Source: an uncultured Fibrobacter sp. (GTDB lineage Bacteria > Fibrobacterota > Fibrobacteria > Fibrobacterales > Fibrobacteraceae). From it: a DNA stretch of 64,000 nucleotides. The notes beneath the pieces are model-generated. The model was not told the DNA's origin and made no database searches. It saw only the letters and a list, made by a program, of their open reading frames with translations. This document shows positions 9,358 through 16,338 of the stretch, piece by piece. Each line of letters opens with the position of its first letter. Within the stretch, counting starts at the first letter, position 1. The stretch lies in assembly GCA_900313675.1 (NCBI GenBank), contig OMSO01000001.1:62001-126000 (forward strand), given 5' to 3'. The position numbers and the translations under genes were made by a program.

Positions 9358-9912
9358 ATGGCAAAGATTAAAAGCGCACCGAACCTGGTGTGGATGGACC
9401 TGGAAATGTCGGGGCTCTTCCCCGAAAAAGACGTAATCCTCGAAGTGGCCACCATCGTGACCGACCCGAACCTGAACATTCTCGCCGAAGGCCCGGTGCT
9501 TGCCATCTACCAGACCGAAAACATCTTCAACGGCATGGACGAGTGGAATTCCAAGCACCACAAGCAGAGCGGGCTTATCGACCGTTGCCGCAAATCCCGC
9601 TTTTCCATTGCCGACGCCGACCAGATGACCCTGGACTTTATCAAGCCCTTCACCCAGGAGAAACTGAACGTGCTCTGCGGAAACTCCATCACGCAGGACC
9701 GCAGGTTCATGTACAAGTACATGCCCAAGGTAACGGGCTGGCTGAACTACAGGAACATCGACGTCAGCTCCATCAAGGAACTCACCTTCCGCTGGTACCC
9801 GAACCTGCCCGAATTCAAGAAGCAAGAGAAGCACCAGGCCCTGGACGACATCCGGGAAAGCATCGCCGAACTGGCCTACTACCGCAAGACCATCTTCAAG
9901 GAATCCCTTTAA
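9358..9912 (+). CDS. orn: Oligoribonuclease
   Basis: 3'-to-5' exoribonuclease that degrades the last di- to pentanucleotides of RNA decay and linear pGpG from cyclic-di-GMP turnover. The protein has the DEDDh pattern: WMDLEMSG (Asp14, Glu16), an internal aspartate and HQALDDIRES near the C-terminus. The ATG at 9358 is chosen because homologues start just before the DLEMSG motif; this gives 184 residues, the usual Orn size. A possible -10 (TAGATTT) lies only about 10 bp upstream. It starts a tight plus-strand run, with the PBP gene 3 bp downstream. Confidence 0.93.
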   Translation: MAKIKSAPNLVWMDLEMSGLFPEKDVILEVATIVTDPNLNILAEGPVLAIYQTENIFNGMDEWNSKHHKQSGLIDRCRKSRFSIADADQMTLDFIKPFTQEKLNVLCGNSITQDRRFMYKYMPKVTGWLNYRNIDVSSIKELTFRWYPNLPEFKKQEKHQALDDIRESIAELAYYRKTIFKESL

Positions 9913-9915
9913 CAG

Positions 9916-11307
9916 ATGCCCATTCAACCCCTGCCCTACGCCCAACGGCTCCGCAACCGCATTATCGCCCTAGGGATATTCGCGACCCTATGTTTCATGA
10001 TAGGCTCCTGCATTTTCGGAGGCGGCAAAAAAGAAGAAGTCGCAAAGCTCCCCGAAGCGCCGGAAGCACCCCTCGTTGCCGCCGACTCCGCGAGCGGCAC
10101 CTCCAGTAATCCAGTCAACGACAGCGTCGCAAGCGATTCCGGAGCAAGGGACATTGAAACCGCCATGGCCGAAGGTTCGCCCCTGACTCCCGCCGAGCAG
10201 AAGGCCGAAGACATGGCTAATGCCCAGGCCGCCATCACCGCGGCGGTCACGCCCGAGGTTCCCCCCGAAATCGAGGTCATAGACTCCACCCACATCAAGG
10301 CCCAAAAGAACGTGTTCCTGGCCGAAAAAATCGACAATATGCTCCGCCGTTTCAAGCCCATGTACGGCGTCATCTTGGTGGTGGACGTGCAGACCAACGA
10401 GATTATCGCCTGGGGCGAACGCAAAGACGAAAAGGTCCAGAGCACGCCGGACTTTTTCGTGAAGAACACCTTCCCCGCAGCCTCCCTGGCAAAGACTATT
10501 ACCATCGCCGCCGCCATGGACAGCAAGCGCTACTCCCTGAACACCCCCATCCCCATGATCGGCTCTTACCACACGCTTTACAAGAACCAGTTACGGGTCA
10601 AGGAAAACTACACGGGCCCCACCATCGAGCTGCAAGACGCCTATGCCATGTCCGCAAACCCGCCTCTCGCCCTCATAGGCCTGAACGTTGGCGCAGGCAG
10701 ACTGAAAGAAGCAGCCAAGAAACTGGGCTACAACACCAACTTCCCAAGCGGCATCCCGGGGCGTTCCAGCTACACGCCACCCGACAGCGGCTACGGACTT
10801 GCCGAAGTGAGCTGCGGCTTCACCGAATCCACCACCCTCACCCCGCTTTTGGCGGCGGCACAGGTCCGGGCGATTCTCGCAAAGAAACCTCTTGAAATTC
10901 CCTGGGCCGAAAACCTCGCGCCCTACGCTCCCAAGAACCGCATCGCCCTGAACGCAGGTTCCTTCAGCGAGAACACCTACTACGGGCTTAGGCAGGCCAT
11001 GATCCGCTCCATCACAAACGGAACGGCCCGCAAGCAAATTTCCACCCGGAACATGGCCCGCAAGAACTACAACGCCCTGGACATCGGCGGAAAGACCGGC
11101 TCCCTGGACGGGCACGACCCCTACGGACGCTACGAGTGGTTCAAGGGATTCGCCCAGTCCAAGGAAGACCCCAAGAAGGCCATCGTGGTGGTCATCTTGC
11201 AGATTCACGACCTGCAGAAGGTCCGCAGCCAACCCGCCACCCAGGTGGCCGCCATGATCATGAACTACTGGGCGCACCAGAATTTGAACACCAAGAAAGG
11301 AAAGTAA
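9916..11307 (+). CDS. Penicillin-binding protein transpeptidase
   Basis: A membrane-anchored 463-residue protein with a short cytoplasmic start, one membrane segment (about 15-32), an Ala/Ser/Pro-rich linker (about 40-130) and a transpeptidase domain. The active-site motifs are all present: SLAK at 190-193 (nucleophile Ser190), SAN at 246-248 and KTG at 393-395. It lacks the pedestal or glycosyltransferase domain of most class A/B PBPs, so it is a minimal D,D-transpeptidase acting in the periplasm on peptidoglycan stem peptides. It begins 3 bp after orn and ends 1 bp before lgt, indicating one operon. Confidence 0.85.
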   Translation: MPIQPLPYAQRLRNRIIALGIFATLCFMIGSCIFGGGKKEEVAKLPEAPEAPLVAADSASGTSSNPVNDSVASDSGARDIETAMAEGSPLTPAEQKAEDMANAQAAITAAVTPEVPPEIEVIDSTHIKAQKNVFLAEKIDNMLRRFKPMYGVILVVDVQTNEIIAWGERKDEKVQSTPDFFVKNTFPAASLAKTITIAAAMDSKRYSLNTPIPMIGSYHTLYKNQLRVKENYTGPTIELQDAYAMSANPPLALIGLNVGAGRLKEAAKKLGYNTNFPSGIPGRSSYTPPDSGYGLAEVSCGFTESTTLTPLLAAAQVRAILAKKPLEIPWAENLAPYAPKNRIALNAGSFSENTYYGLRQAMIRSITNGTARKQISTRNMARKNYNALDIGGKTGSLDGHDPYGRYEWFKGFAQSKEDPKKAIVVVILQIHDLQKVRSQPATQVAAMIMNYWAHQNLNTKKGK

Positions 11308-11308
11308 C

Positions 11309-12178
11309 ATGGATTTGTCCTGGTGGAACCTGATTCCCACGTATTTTGACGGAACCGCATTCACGCTGGGGAGTTTCCCCGTGCGCTGGTACGGCATCAT
11401 GTACATTTTCGCCTTCGTCACGGGCTACCTGACCCTGACCCACATCAACAAGAAAGAAAACCTGGGCTACACCAAGGAACAGTTCGACAGCCTTTTCACC
11501 TGGATTATCGCGGGCATCATCATCGGGGCGCGCCTTGGCTACGTGTTCTTCTACAAGGCGGACTACTACCTCGCTAACCCCACCGAAATCCTTATTCCCA
11601 TGAGCAACGGGCATTTCGTGGGCATTTCGGGCATGAGCTACCACGGGGGGCTAATCCTTGGCACCATCTTCACCATCATCGGCATCAAGCGCAACAAGAT
11701 GGACCTGTGGAAAACCCTGAACCTCTGCTTTCTGCTGGCGCCCCTCGCCTACACCTGGGGCCGCTGGGGAAACTTCATCAACGGGGAACTCTTTGGCGAA
11801 GTGACCACCAGCCCCATCGGCATGTGGTTCCCGCTGGCAAAGGACAGCCTGGTGAGCCCGCCGGTGCTCCACCACCCGAGCCAGCTCTACGAAATGCTTT
11901 TCGAAGGCGTTCTTTTGTTCGTAGCGCTCTACAACCTGCGCCGCATACCCCTACTCCACGACAAGATGCCCTGCCTGTACCTGATAGGCTACGGCACCGC
12001 ACGGTTCTTCATCGAGTTTTTCCGCATGCCCGACGCCCATATTGGACGCGTGGACTTGTTCGGCATGAGCCGCGGCCAGACGCTGTGCAGCCTCATGATT
12101 CTCACTGGACTTATTTGGCTGATCGTACTGATTGTAAAGCAGAAGAAAGCCGCAAAGACCGAGGAAGCGAAGTCCTAG
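11309..12178 (+). CDS. lgt: Prolipoprotein diacylglyceryl transferase
   Basis: Inner-membrane enzyme that moves the diacylglyceryl group of phosphatidylglycerol onto the lipobox cysteine of prolipoproteins, the first step of lipoprotein maturation. The 289-residue polytopic protein shows the Lgt signatures: PVRWYGIMY near the N-terminus, GISGMSYHGGLILG, WGRWGNFINGELFG, HPSQLYE and ARFFIEFFR. It begins one base after the PBP stop codon. Its substrates would include the several lipoproteins encoded in this window. The stop is followed almost directly by a repeat block. Confidence 0.95.
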   Translation: MDLSWWNLIPTYFDGTAFTLGSFPVRWYGIMYIFAFVTGYLTLTHINKKENLGYTKEQFDSLFTWIIAGIIIGARLGYVFFYKADYYLANPTEILIPMSNGHFVGISGMSYHGGLILGTIFTIIGIKRNKMDLWKTLNLCFLLAPLAYTWGRWGNFINGELFGEVTTSPIGMWFPLAKDSLVSPPVLHHPSQLYEMLFEGVLLFVALYNLRRIPLLHDKMPCLYLIGYGTARFFIEFFRMPDAHIGRVDLFGMSRGQTLCSLMILTGLIWLIVLIVKQKKAAKTEEAKS

Positions 12179-12186
12179 CGGTATAA

Positions 12187-12254
12187 AGGGGGAAGCCTCC
12201 CCCTCGTGGGCACTTCGTCGCCCCCTACCCCCTCTCCTAGGGGCTCCGCCCCTA
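12187..12254. repeat. Post-gene GC-rich repeat block, copy 1
   Basis: Starts 9 bp after the lgt stop. It contains a short hairpin (GGGGG-aagcct-CCCCC), then CCCCTCTCCTAGGGG and a CCCCTAAAACCCC tail. A second copy lies directly after mraY at 26104, where it is split by another repeat. From 12255 to 12353 the gap holds further GTCATCC-type palindromic fragments and no gene. Confidence 0.6.
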
Positions 12255-12353
12255 AAACCCCATCGCTCTTTCATTGTCATCCTCGCCCATTCGACCTTGC
12301 TCAGGGCAGGCTCCGGCGAGGAGCCGCTATCATTATGGTGGGTATGACCTTTA

Positions 12354-12559
12354 ACAAATCTCTCCCTCGATGTGAGCCTTCCCTCGTTCACAGGGACTCA
12401 TTTCATTCGACTGCTCTCTCGGGAAGCACACATCTCGGTCGAAAAATAAGCGGTTGGCTCGGGAAACAAATGTTTTTTTGTGGGCGAAATCCGCTTTAGC
12501 AGGTTTGGCTAGTTCCCGCAGGTGGAAACTCTTGTGACTGTTAGTCCCTGCGAGTTTCC
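12354..12559. repeat. Left arm of large inverted repeat around hicAB
   Basis: Matches the reverse complement of 13568-13768 in three blocks. Two are perfect: 12406-12440 against 13685-13719 (35 bp) and 12531-12559 against 13568-13596 (29 bp). Between this arm and the hicA promoter (12560-12745) there are several TGTCATNCCGG-type palindromes and no gene. Confidence 0.8.
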
Positions 12560-12746
12560 TTCAAGAAGTCTCCCCGGCTGTCATGCCGGGCCTGTCCTCT
12601 TGTCATACCGGACCTTCCCTCTTGTCATGCCCCGCTTGACGGGGCATCTCCCTTTCCATTCCATCGTAAAAAGTTTCTTTACAAGGCTTTTTCCGGCCTA
12701 CATCTCCGTCTTATATAGAGGACACCCTGAAAACGGAGGTATGATT

Positions 12747-12786
12747 AAATTTATTTATTGACAAATAAATAAATTTATTGTATTTT
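12747..12786 (+). promoter_or_regulatory. hicAB promoter with palindromic operator
   Basis: TTGACA at 12758-12763, a 17-bp spacer and TATTTT at 12781-12786 form a near-ideal sigma-70-type promoter. A perfect 13-bp inverted repeat (12747-12759 and 12764-12776, arms of A/T only) is centred on the -35 box, a good position for a repressing HicB antitoxin. The -10 ends 5 bp before the hicA ATG, so the transcript probably starts at or next to the start codon. Confidence 0.72.
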
Positions 12787-12791
12787 AATCT

Positions 12792-12968
12792 ATGAAGTTT
12801 AAAGAAATATGCAACTACGCCAAAGAAAGAGGCTGGATACTCGGACGGATAAACGGAGACCACCACATCTTCGTAAAACAAGGCAAGCGCCCAGTTCCGA
12901 TACAAAGGAACAAACACGAGATAGAAGGGGTCTATCTCAAGAGAATCTTGAAACAATTTGACCAGTAG
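12792..12968 (+). CDS. hicA: HicA-family mRNA interferase toxin
   Basis: A 58-residue protein (MKFKEICNYAKERGW...) with the HicA/YcfA double-stranded-RNA-binding-like fold signature: a central GDHHIFVKQG with the catalytic histidine and a basic C-terminal helix (YLKRILKQ). Family members cleave mRNA and halt translation when the antitoxin is lost. It is followed 8 bp later by hicB, the usual HicAB order. No ribosome-binding site precedes the ATG, and the promoter geometry implies a leaderless message. The gene is much more A-rich than its neighbours, which suggests transfer. Confidence 0.85.
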   Translation: MKFKEICNYAKERGWILGRINGDHHIFVKQGKRPVPIQRNKHEIEGVYLKRILKQFDQ

Positions 12969-12976
12969 AGGCAACC

Positions 12977-13396
12977 ATGAATTACGCAGCGAAAATTGAG
13001 AAAGACAAGGACATGGGTTTCGTGGTTTCGTTCCCCGACCTGCCCAACGTAAACGCCTTCGGCGACACGCAGGAAGAGGCTCTCAGGCAAGCGAAAGACG
13101 CCCTTGACGGCGCCATGGAATGCGACCTGGATCTAGGCAACACCATGATTTTACCCAAGACGACGCCCGACATCGACAAGGGGCTTTATGCGGTCGAACT
13201 TTCCCCGCGAATCGAGATTGCATACAAACTTTTTGAGGCCCGCAGAGGTCAAAAGAAAAGCGATGTGGCAAGGCGGGCAAACATAACCCCGCAGGCCTAT
13301 CAGCGTTTCGAAACACCCAAGGGATCACCGTCTGTAGAAACCCTCTACAAGCTAGCTCATGCCCTCGGCAAGCAACTCGTGGTAGAGTTCGTGTAG
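12977..13396 (+). CDS. hicB: HicB antitoxin with C-terminal HTH
   Basis: A 139-residue antitoxin expected to bind and neutralise HicA and to repress the pair's promoter. Residues 1-50 form the partly degraded RNase-H-like HicB domain (YAAKIEKDKDMGFVVSFPDLPNVNAFGDTQEEA, read in pieces). Residues about 80-135 form an XRE-type helix-turn-helix (KKSDVARRANITPQAYQRFE). An AGAGG site precedes the ATG. Its last codons (TTC GTG TAG) coincide with the start of a 50-bp sequence duplicated from the folC 3' end, so the gene abuts a recombination junction. Confidence 0.9.
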   Translation: MNYAAKIEKDKDMGFVVSFPDLPNVNAFGDTQEEALRQAKDALDGAMECDLDLGNTMILPKTTPDIDKGLYAVELSPRIEIAYKLFEARRGQKKSDVARRANITPQAYQRFETPKGSPSVETLYKLAHALGKQLVVEFV

Positions 13397-13437
13397 CCTG
13401 CTACCGGTGTTCATTGGTAGCTTTCGTGAGGCCACGG
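13388..13437 (-). pseudogene. Remnant of a second folC 3' end
   Basis: On the minus strand this 50-bp stretch encodes RGLTKATNEHR followed by TAG, exactly the C-terminus of the folC gene that ends at 13951. The corresponding original is 13938-13987. Only five bases differ: four are third-codon-position synonymous changes and one lies after the stop. The pattern points to a divergent allele's 3' end left by recombination or insertion and not to a recent local duplication. Confidence 0.7.
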
Positions 13438-13567
13438 CATTCGCCGAGGTGACAGGGGGAAAGGAAGGGAGATTCCCGACCAAGTCGGGGATGACAAGTA
13501 GGAGGGGCCGGGGTGACAATGGGAAGGGCAAGGAGATCCCCGACCAAGTCGGGGATGACATCTCGGG
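13438..13567. repeat. Palindromic GTCGGGGATGAC repeats
   Basis: Contains two copies of a palindrome of the form CCCCGACCAAGTCGGGG (around 13475 and 13537) linked by a GGTGACAATGGGAAGGGCAA spacer. The linker recurs at about 13867. These are typical dispersed intergenic repeats, and no gene is seen. Confidence 0.6.
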
Positions 13568-13768
13568 GGAAACTCGCAGGGACTAACAGTCACAAGAGTT
13601 CCCGCCTGTTGTAACTGCTCGGACCTATAGTAAATATTCTTACCCGAAAAAACACTTGTAGTCCAAAGCCAACGCTTATTTTTTGACCGAGATGTGTGCT
13701 TCCCGAGAGAGCAGTCGAACGAAGTGATTCTGCTCTCGAGGGAAGATACACATCGAGGGAAAGATTTG
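13568..13768. repeat. Right arm of large inverted repeat around hicAB
   Basis: Reverse complement of 12354-12559, with perfect blocks at 13568-13596 (29 bp) and 13685-13719 (35 bp). The arms enclose about 1 kb holding hicAB and repeat sequence. From 13769 to 13937 further GTCATCC/GGATGAC palindrome fragments follow, with no gene. Confidence 0.8.
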
Positions 13769-13950
13769 CTAAAAGAGTTCCCCGACCGAGAAGATAGCGG
13801 ATCCTCGCCTTGGTTCGACTTCGCTCACCACAGGTCGCGAGGATGACGAGGGAAGGATGCGAGGATGACAATGGGAAGGGCAAGGAGATCCCCGTGATTC
13901 TATCGCTGCGCTCCAGAATGACAGCGGGGATGACAAATTCGTGTAGCCCG

Positions 13951-15273
13951 CTACCGGTGTTCGTTGGTGGCTTTTGTGAGGCCGCGGAAAAAGGCGAGGG
14001 AGTCAAAGTCGTTTTTCAGGAGGTCGATGACCTCCCCTATCATGTAGAGGGAGCCTGTAACAAGCGTAGGTTGAGCACCCTGCGAGCCCGTTACTTTATC
14101 CAAAACATCTTTTGACAAAGGCCCCGTGGTGGCCACTTTCTGACCAAGCCTCTCAAGAATAGCCGCAATTTCCTCAGGTTCCCGGAAACGCTCATAAGGG
14201 GTCCGCACCAGGTGCCACTCCGAAACGTAGGGCACAAGGAACCTGAGCATTTTCTCTACGTCCTTGTCCTTGAGGGCGCCAAACACGCAGGGGAACTTCT
14301 GCCCCGGAAAGTAGCGGTCCAGAGTTTCGGCCAGGCGTCTTGCCGCATGGGAATTGTGGGTGCCGTCCAGAATAAAGCGAAGCGTTCCTTTGGCGTCAAA
14401 AAGCTGCTGCATGCGCCCTGGCCAGGAGCGGGTCTTCAAGGTCTCCAGGGCAAGGCCATCGCTGTAGGGCTGTGCATCCGGAAAGTCCCCGCCCGCCTGC
14501 CGCAAGAACAGTTCCGCCGCCGCTAGGGAGAGGCTTGCGTTTTCCACATAATGCCGTCCCAAGTTGGGCAGTTCAATGTCTTCGCGGATTTCGGGAACCA
14601 GAATTTCCGCCTCGACCGCGGCGGCGAAATCTTTTGCCTCCTGCAGCAGTTCCAGAGAAAGGCCGCCCACGATGAAGGTCTTGGCCTGCGTTGTCCCATC
14701 AGGCCCTTGTGCCGTCCCTTGCGGCATCACCCCCATTTTCTCCCGCAGAATGGCGCTTTCGGTGGCACCCAGGACTTCGGTATGTTCCAGCCCGATGCTG
14801 GTGACAACGGCAATGTTCCCGCGGGCGACGGCGGTAGAATCCAGACGGCCGCCCATGCCCGCTTCCAAAACCGCCACCTGCACGCCCTGCTCCCTGTAGT
14901 AGAGGAAGGCGGCCACGGTAACCACCTCGAAGAACGTAGGCTCTACTCGGGCAGCTTCGGCGGCAGCCTTCACCTGCAAAAAGAGCCGATCCAAGTCGGC
15001 ATCAGATACGGGCACATCGTTCACCCGAATCCGCTCCCGCAGGCTTATGAGATGCGGGCTTGTGTAGAGTCCGGTCTTGATTCCGTGGGCCTGCAACACC
15101 CCCGAAAGGTAATAACTGCAGGAGCCCTTGCCGTTGGTGCCCACCACATGGATAGTGCGGAAAGATTCTTGTGGGTTACCCAAGGTCTCACAAATCTTGA
15201 AGGTGGATTCCAGCCCGGGAACCATCCCGAACATCAGCCTCGACTCCAGATATTGCATGCCTGCGGAATTCAT
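13951..15273 (-). CDS. folC: Bifunctional folylpolyglutamate/dihydrofolate synthase
   Basis: Adds glutamate to dihydropteroate and to folates in the cytoplasm. The 440-residue protein has the Mur-ligase-type P-loop HVVGTNGKGS (about 42-51) and the later YTSPHL, LEAGMGGRLD and LDGTHN signatures. The ATG at 15273 is preferred over one at 15441, because family proteins begin about 40 residues before the P-loop and the upstream extension reads through repeat-like sequence. Its last ten codons exist again, with silent changes only, next to hicB. Confidence 0.92.
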   Translation of the reverse strand: MNSAGMQYLESRLMFGMVPGLESTFKICETLGNPQESFRTIHVVGTNGKGSCSYYLSGVLQAHGIKTGLYTSPHLISLRERIRVNDVPVSDADLDRLFLQVKAAAEAARVEPTFFEVVTVAAFLYYREQGVQVAVLEAGMGGRLDSTAVARGNIAVVTSIGLEHTEVLGATESAILREKMGVMPQGTAQGPDGTTQAKTFIVGGLSLELLQEAKDFAAAVEAEILVPEIREDIELPNLGRHYVENASLSLAAAELFLRQAGGDFPDAQPYSDGLALETLKTRSWPGRMQQLFDAKGTLRFILDGTHNSHAARRLAETLDRYFPGQKFPCVFGALKDKDVEKMLRFLVPYVSEWHLVRTPYERFREPEEIAAILERLGQKVATTGPLSKDVLDKVTGSQGAQPTLVTGSLYMIGEVIDLLKNDFDSLAFFRGLTKATNEHR

Positions 15274-15487
15274 GGGCACAAATGTAGTTTTTTTATTGCA
15301 AGGGGGCGTTGCGGGGGTGTCCCCCGCAGAAGGGGTGGCGAGCAATGTAATGCGAGCCAGGGGAAGGCTTTCCCCTACCAACCACTCGAGAATAATGCTC
15401 TGTTTAAGGAACCTTGGGCCTGGATTCCTCCCCTGAAACAAGTTCAGGGTCGGAATGACGTGTTTTTATTATATTCGGATTGTACCC

Positions 15488-16261
15488 ATGTTTTTTATTT
15501 CCACATTCCGAAAGGCGGCGCGGCACTTCCCTGTAATGCGGCGTGCCCTTGCGCTTACCGCCATCGCGATTTCCTTTTCCCTTGCCGCCGTAGACAAGGA
15601 GCCGCCTCCGCAGCACTACAACTACCGGGGCGCTGGCCAGCAGATGAAGCGGATTTACTACGGCGACCTGCAAGAGACCCTCTATTGCGGCTGCAAGTAC
15701 AACGACAAGAAGAAGGTGGACTACAGCACCTGCAACTTCAGGCCCAGGGAAAATCCACGGCGCAAGAGTTTCAAGCGGGCTGAAACCGTGGAATGGGAAC
15801 ACATCGTCACCGCCCACAACATGGGGCACTTTATGCCCTGCTGGAGGGACGGCGGCCGCAAGAACTGCAGTGCCAACGACACTTTGTTCAAAATCCTGGA
15901 AGGGGACTTGCATAACCTCTACCCCGCCATCGGCGAAATCAACGGGGACCGGAGCAACTTCATGTATTCCCAGTGGACCAACAATCCGGAACCTATGTAT
16001 GGGGAGTGCGAGACCATCGTGGATTTCAAGCTGAAAAAGGCCCAGCCGAGAAAAGAGGTCCGCGGGCTTATCGCACGAGTGCATTTCTACATGGAAAAGA
16101 CCTACGGCATCAAGCTCTCTAGCCAGGACCGCAAGCTGTTCGAGGCCTGGGACAAGATGTACCCCGTCACCGAAAGGGAATGCGAGCGGGACCGCCGTAT
16201 TTTCAAGGTCCAGGGGGACCACAACCCCTTCGTGTACGAAAAGTGCGAAGACAAGCCCTAG
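15488..16261 (+). CDS. Secreted endonuclease I family DNase
   Basis: Periplasmic or secreted non-specific DNase of the EndA/Dns type. Visible family features are EWEHIVTAHNMG with the His-Me-finger-like catalytic region, GDLHNLYPAIGEINGDRSNF and a terminal Cys-containing segment; several cysteines suggest disulfides. The start is uncertain. ATG at 15488 gives a long N-terminus, while ATG at 15536 gives a standard signal peptide (MRRALALTAIAISFSLAA). Neither has a good ribosome-binding site. It could scavenge nucleotides or degrade incoming DNA in competence. Confidence 0.83.
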   Translation: MFFISTFRKAARHFPVMRRALALTAIAISFSLAAVDKEPPPQHYNYRGAGQQMKRIYYGDLQETLYCGCKYNDKKKVDYSTCNFRPRENPRRKSFKRAETVEWEHIVTAHNMGHFMPCWRDGGRKNCSANDTLFKILEGDLHNLYPAIGEINGDRSNFMYSQWTNNPEPMYGECETIVDFKLKKAQPRKEVRGLIARVHFYMEKTYGIKLSSQDRKLFEAWDKMYPVTERECERDRRIFKVQGDHNPFVYEKCEDKP

Positions 16262-16295
16262 AACAGGGGCTTTTCAAGGCAAGCGTTTCCAAAAA

Positions 16296-16324
16296 ACGCC
16301 CTTAAAAACTTAATTTTAGGGCGT
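16296..16324 (+). promoter_or_regulatory. Promoter-like motif between short inverted repeats
   Basis: ACGCCCT at 16296-16302 and AGGGCGT at 16318-16324 form a perfect 7-bp inverted repeat flanking TAATTTTAG (16311-16319), which resembles the TAnnTTTG element seen before many genes here. It lies 15 bp before the ATG of the large beta-helix gene. It could be an operator or a weak terminator for the upstream nuclease gene, although no T-run follows. Confidence 0.35.
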
Positions 16325-16338
16325 ATAACGAGGTTTTC

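Noticed and set aside
12354-13768. Insertion sequence
   Set aside because: Inverted ends are present but there is no transposase, and no target-site duplication was found directly outside the arms.
15274-15441. N-terminal extension of FolC
   Set aside because: The additional 56 residues come from repeat-like GC-rich sequence and are not expected in FolC, which normally begins about 40 residues before its P-loop.
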